From the NCBI GenBank assembly GCA_030065635.1, contig JASJDJ010000034.1:1-34868 (forward strand): a stretch of DNA of 34,868 bases. The letters run 5' to 3'. A model generated the notes under the pieces. The model did not search any database. It saw nothing but the letters and a program-made list of their open reading frames with translations, and was not told the DNA's origin. A program made the translations under genes and the position numbers. Source of the stretch: Xenococcaceae cyanobacterium MO_188.B32. GTDB taxonomy: Bacteria > Cyanobacteriota > Cyanobacteriia > Cyanobacteriales > Xenococcaceae. This document shows positions 1-7,091 of this stretch, one piece after another; the stretch's first letter is position 1, and every line of letters starts with the position of its first letter.

Positions 1-123
1 GGTGCAGCCTACAAAGAACAGCTTGATTGGCAACCTGAGCAATGGCAAGAACTATCAACTATCAGATGCTCTGTTGAGAAGGTCACAGGCAATAAAAGGA
101 ATAAAAGGGATAAAACGACATAG
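1..123 (+). CDS. 3' end of an unidentified protein gene (partial)
   Basis: Frame 1 is open from the window edge and ends in TAG at 121-123, giving a 40-residue C-terminal tail. It begins GAAYKEQLDWQPEQW and ends in a very basic stretch (NKRNKRDKTT). The tryptophan/glutamine-rich start and lysine/arginine-rich end look like a protein tail rather than random translation. The overlapping minus-strand reading is less convincing. I cannot assign a family. Its position beside a repeat array and a tyrosine recombinase suggests a gene of the same mobile element, possibly a DNA-binding or replication protein; that is inference. Confidence 0.45.
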   Translation, partial: GAAYKEQLDWQPEQWQELSTIRCSVEKVTGNKRNKRDKTT

Positions 124-412
124 GAACCACCGCTAAGCTTTACTTCTATAGGGGAAACCATATAGGTATCGCGTATAGGTACAAAGCTTTTATTTGAATA
201 GATTAGCTGGGAATCAACCATTCTTTAGTGGGAGTTTCGTCCTGACCTGAAAATTTCCGTATTTACACCCTTGACGATTAAAAAAAAGGGAAGCATTATA
301 TAAATAACTCGGCTGTGCCGCTCTGCCTGAGGGGATGATTATAATCAGGGGTGGAGGTCGGGAGTTGGGATGGCATAAAGTAATATATATTATTTAATTT
401 AATTATTTAGAT
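124..412. other. Non-coding stretch with a 12-bp palindrome
   Basis: No convincing gene is seen. The notable item is TGATTATAATCA at 336-347, a perfect 12-bp palindrome framed by CCTGA (326-330) and TCAGG (345-349), which could be an operator or a small hairpin. CGGCTGTGCCG just before it is another short inverted repeat. Three TATAGG copies lie at about 145-180. Confidence 0.4.
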
Positions 413-517
413 ATAGGTGTACATAATTAGGTGGACATAGGTCTACGCTTTCCTTATATAGTAAGGGTTTTAGGTCTACATAAGGTCTACACTATTAGGT
501 GTACACTGTTCGTATTT

Positions 518-572
518 TAAAAATGTCTAATAGTAATAGTATTAGTAATAGTGTTAGTAACAGACATTTTTA
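518..572. repeat. Inverted repeat after module A
   Basis: AAAAATGTCT at 519-528 pairs perfectly with AGACATTTTT at 562-571, and the stem extends one pair to 518/572. The loop is made of AGTAATAG-type short repeats. It lies between box modules A and B. Confidence 0.7.
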
Positions 573-675
573 TTTTATAGACACTTAGGTCTACACTATT
601 AAGTGTACATGGGTCTACAGTTTCCTTATATATCAAGGGTTTGAGGTATAGATAAGGTCTACACTCTAGTCATGC

Positions 676-735
676 AGTGAGCGTATTTTAAAAACGTAAT
701 ATAAAAGAGTAATACACTTTTTAAAAATGCTCACT
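676..735. repeat. Inverted repeat after module B
   Basis: AGTGAGC at 676-682 pairs with GCTCACT at 729-735, continued by imperfect pairing of A/T runs (683-694 with 718-728). The loop is GTAATATAAAAGAGTAATAC-like. It is homologous in position and sequence to the inverted repeat after module D. Confidence 0.7.
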
Positions 736-865
736 TACTCAGTTTTAGACTTTGAACTAGTACGGTCTGAGTTGGCTTTTAACATTGACGGAGATTTTAC
801 TGCTAGCTTTACGTTTAGCGATCGCTATTAACTTTAAGCAGTTACTTATGTAGAGGAGGGTATCT

Positions 866-895
866 GTGAAAAAATTATTTAATAATTTTATTTAA
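866..895 (+). CDS. Possible 9-codon leader peptide
   Basis: GAGGAGG at 853-859 is a strong Shine-Dalgarno sequence seven bases before a GTG start. The reading frame encodes MKKLFNNFI and stops at TAA 893-895. The peptide runs straight into the first TTATTTAATAA repeat. Translation of so short a frame is unproven; it may be chance or the relic of a longer gene start. Confidence 0.2.
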   Translation: MKKLFNNFI

Positions 896-946
896 TAAAT
901 TAGGTGATATTTTATACTCGATTTATTTAATAATTTTATTTAATAA
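875..946. repeat. Direct repeat of 24 bp built from an 11-bp A+T palindrome
   Basis: TTATTTAATAA, a palindrome around a central T, occurs four times: as two pairs separated by TT, at 875-898 and 923-946. The two 24-bp units are identical and start 48 bp apart. The block lies between the two AGGTSTACAY clusters. It could be an easily melted region of an origin or a pair of operators. Confidence 0.7.
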
Positions 947-978
947 GTTTTTGATACACACCCCTACTAGCTCAGAAA

Positions 979-1080
979 TCAGTTCTTTTCTTCTTCTCTA
1001 CGTTTAACCAAACCTGGTAATTTCTTACTATTGGCATAAACCCACCTACCAAATTCGGAACTTGCAGCAGCTTTAAAGCT
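979..1080 (-). pseudogene. Possible C-terminal remnant of a small protein gene
   Basis: On the minus strand a frame beginning just after TAG (1081-1083) reads SFKAAASSEFGRWVYANSKK and on to a charged KRREEEKN end, stopping at TGA (979-981). The composition looks protein-like and unlike the flanking repeats, but there is no start codon. It is either the end of a decayed gene or chance. No family recognised. Confidence 0.25.
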
Positions 1081-1235
1081 CTATTTGATTAATTAGTCTT
1101 AATAGGGACTTATGAGCCTACACAGGTGTACATAATTAGGTGTACATAGATCTGCACTTTCCTTATAGAGTAAGGGTTTGAGGTCTACACAAGGTCTACA
1201 CTCTAATGAGGTGAGAGTATATTTAATAAGTGTGT

Positions 1236-1247
1236 CACGTTTTCGTG
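1236..1247. repeat. CACG-TTTT-CGTG hairpin after module C
   Basis: CACG (1236-1239) and CGTG (1244-1247) flank a TTTT loop. The 8-mer GTGTCACG is also directly repeated at 1232 and 1245. A run of seven T follows, so on the plus strand this could act as a weak terminator. Confidence 0.4.
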
Positions 1248-1374
1248 TCACGATTTTTTTATAGGTACAGAATATATAGAAGAATAGGTCTACACTATTA
1301 GGTGTACATAGGTCTACAGTTTCCTTATATATCAAGGGTTTGAGGTATAGATAAGGTCTACACTCTAGTCATGC

Positions 1375-1439
1375 AGTAAGGGTATTTTAATTTAAAAGCG
1401 TAATATAAAAGTGTAATATACTTTTGAAATACGTTTACT
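1375..1439. repeat. Inverted repeat after module D
   Basis: AGTAAG (1375-1380) pairs with TTTACT (1434-1439, one G-T pair). After one mismatch, GTATTT (1382-1387) pairs with AAATAC (1427-1432), and AAAAG (1394-1398) pairs with CTTTT (1421-1425). The loop again contains GTAATATAAAAGTGTAATAT. Compared with the module B hairpin, one G-C pair has become A-T and another G-C has become G-T, so pairing is kept while the bases change. Confidence 0.65.
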
Positions 1440-1604
1440 CAGCTTACGAAAATAGGTCTACACAAAGTCGGGGTAAAAGTCTACACTACCTTTGCAGAAT
1501 AAAAATTTCAGGTATGCACGGTAGTGTACATTATTTCAGTTAGAAGAGATACATCCCCCTCACCTACCGCCAAGAAAAAAAGAATTCCCCGCTTGCCGTA
1601 TACT

Positions 1605-1648
1605 GTCAAGTGCTTGGTTCGTTAGAACTTCCGATAGGAACACTTGAC
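1605..1648. repeat. Three-armed inverted repeat next to the recombinase gene
   Basis: GTCAAGTG (1605-1612) pairs with CACTTGAC (1641-1648). Inside lie two contiguous mini-hairpins, GTTC-GTTA-GAAC (1617-1628) and TTCC-GATA-GGAA (1629-1640), with only CTTG (1613-1616) unpaired. It sits 14 bp beyond the stop codon of the recombinase, so it is either its terminator (no clear T-run) or a recombination site. Confidence 0.6.
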
Positions 1649-1661
1649 TTGACTTATATTT

Positions 1662-3113
1662 TTATTTGCCTTTTAAAGCTTCATACATTTTTAGCTCTGT
1701 TTTTAGTTTCTCATTTTCAGCTTTTAAGTATTTAATTTCGGCTTTTAATTTTTCGTTTTCTGATTGTTCATTTTGTACTTGACCGATAGCTTGTTTCATC
1801 ATCTGTACTTGTCTCTTGTGAGGCATGGATCTAGAATAAGTACCTTGATTCATGCTAATACTATGCCCCAAAGTATCAGCTATTAATTTTGGATTTAACC
1901 CTTGTTGATGCGCTCTATGGTTATAAGCATGACGTAAAGCATGAGGAGTAAAGCCATATTTGCGCCATCTAAACCAGTCACAAGCTCCTGATGTACAAAC
2001 ATAACTACCTAGATTACTACCATAAAGCTTTAAAGGATCTTTGATGTCAGGTAAATTTAGCTCATTAATTAAATTAAACTCCTTTAGCCAATCATGTCCT
2101 ACTGGAGATAATGGCATAGCCATTCTATAGCCTGTTTTTGTGTTATGCTTGATAGCCAAAATATGTAATTTATTGCTTGGGTCAGTAATAGCTGAAATAA
2201 CTTCATTTTTGCCTTTATATTTTTCAACAAAAGTATCTTCTTTGCCCGTTTCATCTTCTAAGCCTACTTCTATCCAGTCACCATCTTTAAGTATTACAGG
2301 ATTATCCCAATTAGCTATATTCCAAGCCTCATGAACTCTTAAGCCATAGATAGCTAGTAAACTATATAGGAATCGCCATTGTAAAGGACGATGACGATAC
2401 TTTTTAGGGCATTTAGGACTAATATCAAAGCCTAAGTTATACACGGTCATTATCTCGTTATCATGAGGAATATATTTATTTTTTGTTTTAGGCTTATTTT
2501 GCCCTTTGTATTGATTAATTACTTTGTCAAAATTAGCAATAGAAAAATATTCCAATAATAGCCTTAATGCTTGTAAAGCATAAGTTCTAACAGAAGTATC
2601 CTTTTCTGTCTTCTCAATCACTTGTCTAATTATTTTTGCATCAATAGGATTGTCAATTGGAGCAAAAGTATCTTCTAAGTGATGGAAACGTGTATACCAG
2701 GATTTATCGGGATGCTTTAAACCTTTATTTTCCCTAAACCAATATTCCTTGTACTCAGTTATCATCTCAGCACAGGTAAGCTGCTTTTTCTCTTCACTAG
2801 GCTTACTTTTGCCTAATAGACTATCTAGCCATTCCATGGAGAATTGATTGGCTGTTAACCAGTCAGTTACCCTAGCTGCTATCTTTTCTGCTTCACTAAT
2901 ACCTTGCCTGGTAAATGACCAATCATTGCTTTTTTGCCGTTGTTTACCCTCAAAACTGAATTGTAGGACTACTTTGTCATTAGTACGTTTCAGTTTACAG
3001 CGTTTACCATGCTTCCCTAACTTGTCTAGTCGGTTATTAGCTTGGTCAAGGATTTTATACATCTGGAAACTACCATCGCTTGGTAATTGCTCCGATTTAA
3101 GGTGTTTAGTCAT
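1662..3113 (-). CDS. Tyrosine recombinase (phage-type integrase) with C-terminal coiled coil
   Basis: This 483-residue protein is a site-specific recombinase of the lambda-integrase superfamily. The catalytic set is visible: Arg259 in the YGLRVHEAWN segment, H391-x-x-R394 (HALRH), His417 in the LGH motif and nucleophile Tyr426 (GTYSR). A lysine candidate lies in HNTKTGYR. The N-terminal half is basic and probably holds the arm-type and core-binding domains. The last ~35 residues (about 449-483) form a heptad pattern rich in EKLKAE units, a predicted coiled coil that could mediate oligomerisation and is not part of the standard catalytic fold. It is transcribed toward the three-armed inverted repeat and box array. 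It probably integrates or excises the element that enters at the left window edge. The start is the first ATG; no strong ribosome site is seen. Confidence 0.9.
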   Translation of the reverse strand: MTKHLKSEQLPSDGSFQMYKILDQANNRLDKLGKHGKRCKLKRTNDKVVLQFSFEGKQRQKSNDWSFTRQGISEAEKIAARVTDWLTANQFSMEWLDSLLGKSKPSEEKKQLTCAEMITEYKEYWFRENKGLKHPDKSWYTRFHHLEDTFAPIDNPIDAKIIRQVIEKTEKDTSVRTYALQALRLLLEYFSIANFDKVINQYKGQNKPKTKNKYIPHDNEIMTVYNLGFDISPKCPKKYRHRPLQWRFLYSLLAIYGLRVHEAWNIANWDNPVILKDGDWIEVGLEDETGKEDTFVEKYKGKNEVISAITDPSNKLHILAIKHNTKTGYRMAMPLSPVGHDWLKEFNLINELNLPDIKDPLKLYGSNLGSYVCTSGACDWFRWRKYGFTPHALRHAYNHRAHQQGLNPKLIADTLGHSISMNQGTYSRSMPHKRQVQMMKQAIGQVQNEQSENEKLKAEIKYLKAENEKLKTELKMYEALKGK

Positions 3114-3181
3114 TACTTATTTTTTACTTACTTAGTTGGTCAATAACGTGCCAAATAAAGCTATAAATAGCATACATCAAG

Positions 3182-3538
3182 TTAGACTTCTTTTTGAGCA
3201 AAAGAAAGAATTACTGGCACAAACTGACCAACCATACCTGGATTTAAACCCAATTGAGTGAAACCACCAGCTAAAGCTGCTAAATTGGCTACATTGCCAC
3301 CGCCACCAAACGCGCCAGCTAAACCGCCAATTGCTCCAGCCAAGCCACCACCAGGTTGAGGTGCAGAACTTATTAAGTTGTTTACTCCAGGGACAGCACT
3401 AGCAACTTGAGCAAATTCTCCATCTCCTAGTTTTTGTTGAGCTAATTGAAAAATCAGTCCCGCGCCACCTTTAGCCTGATCTTCGTTAATTCCTAAGTTT
3501 TGGGTTAATTGTTGAACTAATTCCATATTTACTGACAT
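3182..3538 (-). CDS. DUF2780 (VcgC/VcgE-type) protein
   Basis: A small protein of 118 residues matching the DUF2780 pattern: an N-terminal helical segment with LGINEDQAKGGAGLIFQLA and a KLGDGEFAQVASAVPG motif, then a glycine/alanine-rich hinge (GGGLAGAIGGLAGAFGGGG), then a second helical part. Function is unknown for the family. The reading frame extends 15 codons upstream to 3583, but I place the start at the ATG at 3538 because GGAG lies at the right distance and the family homology begins there; the upstream part would add a short hydrophobic stretch without its own ribosome site. It is monocistronic, between the recombinase and the YihY gene. Confidence 0.75.
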   Translation of the reverse strand: MSVNMELVQQLTQNLGINEDQAKGGAGLIFQLAQQKLGDGEFAQVASAVPGVNNLISSAPQPGGGLAGAIGGLAGAFGGGGNVANLAALAGGFTQLGLNPGMVGQFVPVILSFAQKEV

Positions 3539-3723
3539 GATAATTTCTCCGACCATCATGGCAAACAGGAACAGAAATTTCAAGAAAAAAAGGTTAAGTT
3601 TATCAAAAATGCTGTATAGGATACTACATTTTTGCCAATTGCTCGGTTATTTAGAAACTCATTATAATTATCGATCGCCATTATCAAGATAATTTTTGAT
3701 AAATTATGTCAAAGCTAAATAGA

Positions 3724-4596
3724 CTATAACCATTGAGCGTGTTTGTCTGGAATAATTTTGGAGCCATATCTATGGGCATACACTTGAGTAAATTCTGCTC
3801 CAAACAAAATAATTTGGGCTGAATAATACACCCAAGCTAGAAAGACAATTAGAGAACCAGCAGCACCATAAGCAGAAGCAGCACTACTTTGGCTGAGATA
3901 ACGTTCTAATAAAAATTGACCGAAAGAAAATAGTAAAGCCGTAATTATTGCCCCGACTAAGACATCCTTCCAAGCAATTTTGACATCGGGGACATATTTA
4001 TACATCAAAGCAAACATAAAAATCCTTAAACCGAGAGATACAAAAAAGTCAATGTGCGACCATAAGAAATCCGAACCAGGTAAAAAATCTGTGTTGTATT
4101 TACTCAGGGTAGATATAACAGTGCTGATTATTAGAGACAAAATTAATAAAAAGCCGATCGCCAGCACCATACAAAAAGACAATAAACGCTTGCGAATAAA
4201 ACCCCCAACTCCTCTCCCTGGCTTGGGTTGAACGTTCCATACGGTATTGAGTGCATCCTGCAATTGAGCGAATACTCCCGAGGCACCAATTAATAGTACC
4301 CCAATACTAATTAATGAAGCTATGCTCCCTGTTCCTGGTTGACTAGCATTTTTTAAGGCTATTTCAATCACACCGCTCGCTTCATTTCCTACTAACCCCT
4401 CTAATTGACTCATAAGTTGACCTTCCGCAGCACTTTTACCAAAAACTGCTCCAGCGATCGCGATCGCAATTATTAATAGAGGTGCGACGGAAAATACCGT
4501 GTAATAAGCTAGGGCAGCAGCTAAACGAGATACCTTATCTTTCTGCCATTCTTGAAAGGCCTGCTTGAATAACCTAAGAATTGGAATTAATTTCAT
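3724..4596 (-). CDS. YihY/BrkB family inner-membrane protein
   Basis: The 290-residue protein carries the signature of the YihY (BrkB, formerly misnamed RNase BN) family: an N-terminal WQKDKVSRLAAALAYYTVFS segment, then about six membrane spans including IAIAIAGAVFG, LLIGASGVFAQLQDALNTVW and a final LIVFLAWVYYSAQIILFGAEF with the family-typical ending ILFGAEFTQVYAHRYG. It acts in the cytoplasmic membrane; transport or envelope functions have been proposed for relatives, none firmly. The frame opens six codons earlier (4614), but MKLIPILRLFKQ at 4596 has the conserved family start. It stands alone and is divergent from dxr. Confidence 0.85.
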   Translation of the reverse strand: MKLIPILRLFKQAFQEWQKDKVSRLAAALAYYTVFSVAPLLIIAIAIAGAVFGKSAAEGQLMSQLEGLVGNEASGVIEIALKNASQPGTGSIASLISIGVLLIGASGVFAQLQDALNTVWNVQPKPGRGVGGFIRKRLLSFCMVLAIGFLLILSLIISTVISTLSKYNTDFLPGSDFLWSHIDFFVSLGLRIFMFALMYKYVPDVKIAWKDVLVGAIITALLFSFGQFLLERYLSQSSAASAYGAAGSLIVFLAWVYYSAQIILFGAEFTQVYAHRYGSKIIPDKHAQWL

Positions 4597-4825
4597 GTCT
4601 CTACAAATCCACAATTACCTTCTAGTTATAGTGGCACTATCTACAATTTATCTTTAGTTGTTTTTATACAGATAAAAAAAATTCAGCAGCTAAACAGCAC
4701 TCGGGCTGGAAGAATGGCGTTGCAAGACCGCGCTTTTAAGTATAAATTTGCTCTTAACTAAAGTGCAGCAAGAATCTATAGTAAAGATAAAATTAATCCT
4801 TAATAAAAAATAAACATAAAGTATC

Positions 4826-6022
4826 GTGAAAGCAATTTCTATTCTTGGTTCTACTGGTTCTATTGGTACACAAACCCTCGATATAGTCAATCATCATCCC
4901 GATCGATTTCGGGTTGTGGGACTGGCAGCAGGAAACAATATTCCTTTACTCGCTAAACAAATACGTCAATTTCAACCTGAAATCGTTGCTACTTCCTACC
5001 GAGAAAAACTGTCCGAATTAAAAGAAGCGATCGCGCCTTTACCCAATCCACCTCAAATTTTAGCAGGAGAGGAAGGAGTAGCAGAAGTAGCCCGTTATGG
5101 TGATGCCCAAAGTGTAGTTACGGGTATTGTGGGCTGTGCTGGTTTATTACCAACTATTGCAGCTATTAAAGCAGGAAAAGATATTGCTTTGGCTAATAAA
5201 GAAACTCTTATTGCTGGTGCGCCTATAGTGTTGCCTCTAGTGGAAAAACACGGTGTTAAATTACTGCCAGCCGACTCCGAACATTCAGCCATCTTTCAGT
5301 GTCTCCAGGGTGTACCCAAAGATGGACTAAGACGAATCATTTTAACTGCCTCTGGCGGTTCGTTCCGCGATTTACCCGTAGAAAAATTAAGTTCTGTTAC
5401 AGTTCAAGATGCCCTCAAACATCCCAATTGGTCGATGGGACAAAAGATTACCATCGACTCTGCCACCTTAATGAATAAAGGGTTAGAAGTTATTGAAGCT
5501 CATTATCTCTTTGGTTTAGACTACGATCGCATTGATATTGTTATTCATCCTCAAAGTATTATTCATTCTCTTATAGAATTACAGGATACCTCTGTTTTAG
5601 CTCAGTTGGGTTGGCCCGATATGCGTTTACCCTTACTTTATGCTCTTTCTTGGCCCGAAAGAATTTATGCTGATTGGGAGCAGTTAGATTTAGTTAAAGC
5701 TGGTAACCTTACTTTCCGCGAACCAGACCATAACAAGTATCCTTGTATGCAACTAGCCTATGCTGCGGGTAGGGCTGGTGGTTTAATGCCAGCGGTACTC
5801 AATGCAGCCAATGAACAAGCTGTAGCCTTATTTTTAGCCGAAAAAATTCAATTTTTAGATATTCCTCGTTTAATTGCCACTGTCTGCGATCGCTTTACCA
5901 TTCAAAATACCCAAACTCCAAGTTTAGAAGATATTTTAACCGCCGATAGTTGGGCAAGAGAAGCAATTTTAACTGCATCTGGAGAAATGGCAAAAGGCGA
6001 TCGACTTATTTCGTTGAGTTAA
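4826..6022 (+). CDS. dxr: 1-deoxy-D-xylulose 5-phosphate reductoisomerase
   Basis: DXR converts 1-deoxy-D-xylulose 5-phosphate to 2-C-methyl-D-erythritol 4-phosphate with NADPH, the first committed step of the MEP isoprenoid pathway that feeds carotenoids, phytol and quinones. The 398-residue length is normal. Visible are the nucleotide-binding GSTGSIG at residues 8-14, the metal site in [13 protein letters not shown] (Asp near residue 150 and the following Glu), [10 protein letters not shown], the [14 protein letters not shown] segment with the third metal ligand, and the C-terminal [11 protein letters not shown] helix. The start is GTG at 4826, directly in front of the conserved [14 protein letters not shown] terminator hairpin follows at 6124-6147. 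Monocistronic. Confidence 0.97.
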   Translation: MKAISILGSTGSIGTQTLDIVNHHPDRFRVVGLAAGNNIPLLAKQIRQFQPEIVATSYREKLSELKEAIAPLPNPPQILAGEEGVAEVARYGDAQSVVTGIVGCAGLLPTIAAIKAGKDIALANKETLIAGAPIVLPLVEKHGVKLLPADSEHSAIFQCLQGVPKDGLRRIILTASGGSFRDLPVEKLSSVTVQDALKHPNWSMGQKITIDSATLMNKGLEVIEAHYLFGLDYDRIDIVIHPQSIIHSLIELQDTSVLAQLGWPDMRLPLLYALSWPERIYADWEQLDLVKAGNLTFREPDHNKYPCMQLAYAAGRAGGLMPAVLNAANEQAVALFLAEKIQFLDIPRLIATVCDRFTIQNTQTPSLEDILTADSWAREAILTASGEMAKGDRLISLS

Positions 6023-6123
6023 TAGTTTAATTTAATTCAAAAGGGAAATTAAAAATGCTGAACTGGTTCTAAAAGTCGATCGATCTAAGGTTGAGATGCC
6101 ATAATAGAAATACCTTTTTTAGG

Positions 6124-6147
6124 GTTCGCACATGATGCGAACTTTTT
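6124..6147 (+). terminator. Intrinsic terminator of dxr
   Basis: GTTCGCA (6124-6130), loop CATGA, then TGCGAAC (6136-6142) followed by TTTTT. A perfect 7-bp stem with a T-run, 100 bp after the dxr stop and before the next start. Confidence 0.75.
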
Positions 6148-6218
6148 CTTATTCTTGACAATACTCTATTTCAAGATCTTTAGCAAGAAGGTTATTATTT
6201 TTTTATTAATTAATTTCT

Positions 6219-6449
6219 ATGCCAGTTCACCCTAATTCTTTAGCGAATCTTACGTCTTCTGGCAGCGTTCCAGCAAGAGGCGAACCGAAAAAGAAGCGGA
6301 ATATCGCTGTAACGGACACTGCATGGGTACAACTAAGGCAATATTGTCAAGAATTAGGAATATCAGTTAGCGAAGCGATCGAAAGAATTGGGCGAGGGGA
6401 ATACAGACTGGAGCCAAATTTAACAGAAGATAAGGATAAATCTAACTAA
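6219..6449 (+). CDS. Small hypothetical protein, possibly ribbon-helix-helix-like
   Basis: A 76-residue basic protein. The first ~25 residues are polar and probably disordered (serine/proline, then PARGEPKKKR). The remainder has a short strand-like NIAVTD, then two predicted helices (TAWVQLRQYCQELG and VSEAIERIGRG), the strand-helix-helix order of small ribbon-helix-helix DNA-binding proteins common in cyanobacteria. That assignment rests on pattern only. It ends 4 bp inside the 3' end of the opposing secreted-protein gene. No clear Shine-Dalgarno sequence precedes the ATG. Confidence 0.65.
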   Translation: MPVHPNSLANLTSSGSVPARGEPKKKRNIAVTDTAWVQLRQYCQELGISVSEAIERIGRGEYRLEPNLTEDKDKSN

Positions 6450-6835
6450 AAACCAATGCCTTTAAGTTTAGTCAGGTAACCACCAACAAAAGTAGCTCTT
6501 ACTTGTTTTCTTTGTCTTTTGTGGTCAATCCAAATCCAATGCTGAACGTTTTCATTGCTGGAGACTTTAGTTAATTCTCCTTTAAAACCGAGAGTACTTT
6601 GAACTTTATACCAACTTAAGCTACAAGAATTAAACTGTCGACATCTATAATGAGCGTGGTACAGTTCATTCCAATCTTTTCGCTCGAGATTACCATAAGC
6701 TGAATCGGAATATCGATCGTTTTGTGCGACTAAATTAGGTTCAATATTTTGAGATGGGGTTTCTACTCTAACAGGAGCAGGATAAAGAGCTAGAGTGACA
6801 GCCAAGAAAAAAGAATATTTAGATGATATCGACAT
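6446..6835 (-). CDS. Small secreted hypothetical protein
   Basis: A 129-residue protein with a typical signal peptide (MSISSKYSFFLAVTLALYPA, cleavage probable near residue 20-25). The mature part has DWNELYHAHYRCRQFNSCSL, with two cysteines that could pair, and a basic, aromatic-rich C-terminal half (HWIWIDHKRQRKQVRATFVG). No family recognised. The export signal places it in the periplasm or outside. It converges with the preceding small gene and overlaps its last 4 bases. Confidence 0.65.
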   Translation of the reverse strand: MSISSKYSFFLAVTLALYPAPVRVETPSQNIEPNLVAQNDRYSDSAYGNLERKDWNELYHAHYRCRQFNSCSLSWYKVQSTLGFKGELTKVSSNENVQHWIWIDHKRQRKQVRATFVGGYLTKLKGIGF

Positions 6836-6920
6836 ATTTGAGTTTTGAGCAATTGTTTATCCTAACTAAAAGATAAAAAATGAATAAGATAAAAGGTGTG
6901 ATTGATTTTGTTATTAACAA

Positions 6921-6952
6921 GCGATCGGCGTAAGCTGGCACTGCGCGATCGC
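6921..6952. repeat. HIP1-flanked palindromic repeat, copy 1
   Basis: GCGATCG at 6921-6927 and CGATCGC at 6946-6952 bracket an 18-bp core containing CTGGCACTGCG. A near copy in inverted orientation lies at 16190-16222. Confidence 0.6.
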
Positions 6953-6961
6953 AATTATTAT

Positions 6962-7091
6962 TTATTTCGAGACATAAAAACTTTTCTCTATCCTCAAGAA
7001 GAAGATAACTACATCTTGTCTGCGTTACAATTCTTAACAAGACAAGACTAGAGTAATAATTATGACAACAGCTTTAATTACTGGTGCCTCT
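6962..7091. repeat. Duplicated promoter/start segment, copy 1 (in front of and into the SDR gene)
   Basis: This 130-bp segment aligns without gaps to 7910-8039; by hand I count 114 identical positions. It covers the upstream region, the SDR start ATG at 7062 and the first ten codons. Shared landmarks are TATCCTCAAGAAGAAGATAA and CTGCGTTACAATTCTTAACA. Confidence 0.9.

Larger units (their letters stand above)
413..1486. repeat. Array of AGGTSTACAY boxes in four hairpin-bearing modules
   Basis: About twenty copies of AGGTSTACAY are visible. First cluster: 415, 429, 439, 472, 483, 497, 587, 601, 611, 644, 655. Second cluster: 1124, 1138, 1148, 1181, 1192, 1286, 1300, 1310, 1343, 1354, 1454, 1477. 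A few copies are degenerate. They form four modules (A about 413-506, B about 587-670, C about 1124-1201, D about 1286-1370). Each module has two or three boxes, a short CCTT(A)-N-(T)AAGG hairpin, then two more boxes. Modules B and D then run into a longer inverted repeat. A resembles C and B resembles D, so an A-B unit was probably duplicated about 700 bp away. The region is non-coding and adjoins a tyrosine recombinase. Iterons of a replication origin, a partition site or regulator binding sites are all possible. Confidence 0.8.

Noticed and set aside
727-831. 34-codon plus-strand frame starting in the module B hairpin (MLTYSVLDFELVRSELAFN...)
   Set aside because: No Shine-Dalgarno sequence, start codon inside a stem, no family; could be chance.
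1099-1335. 78-codon minus-strand frame with repeated VDLCTPN
   Set aside because: It is simply a translation of the AGGTSTACAY boxes and hairpins; the DNA repeat explains it, and it has no ribosome site.
413-1486. CRISPR array or integron cassette array
   Set aside because: Repeats are 10 bp boxes with conserved spacers, not ~30-bp repeats with unique spacers; no attC core and the recombinase is not of IntI type by eye.
1605-1648. tRNA 3' end as an attachment site (GGTTCG motif)
   Set aside because: GGTTCG resembles a T-loop, but no acceptor stem, CCA end or remaining cloverleaf can be drawn.
4690-4890. 66-codon minus-strand frame before dxr
   Set aside because: Antisense to the dxr promoter and start; no gene-like features.
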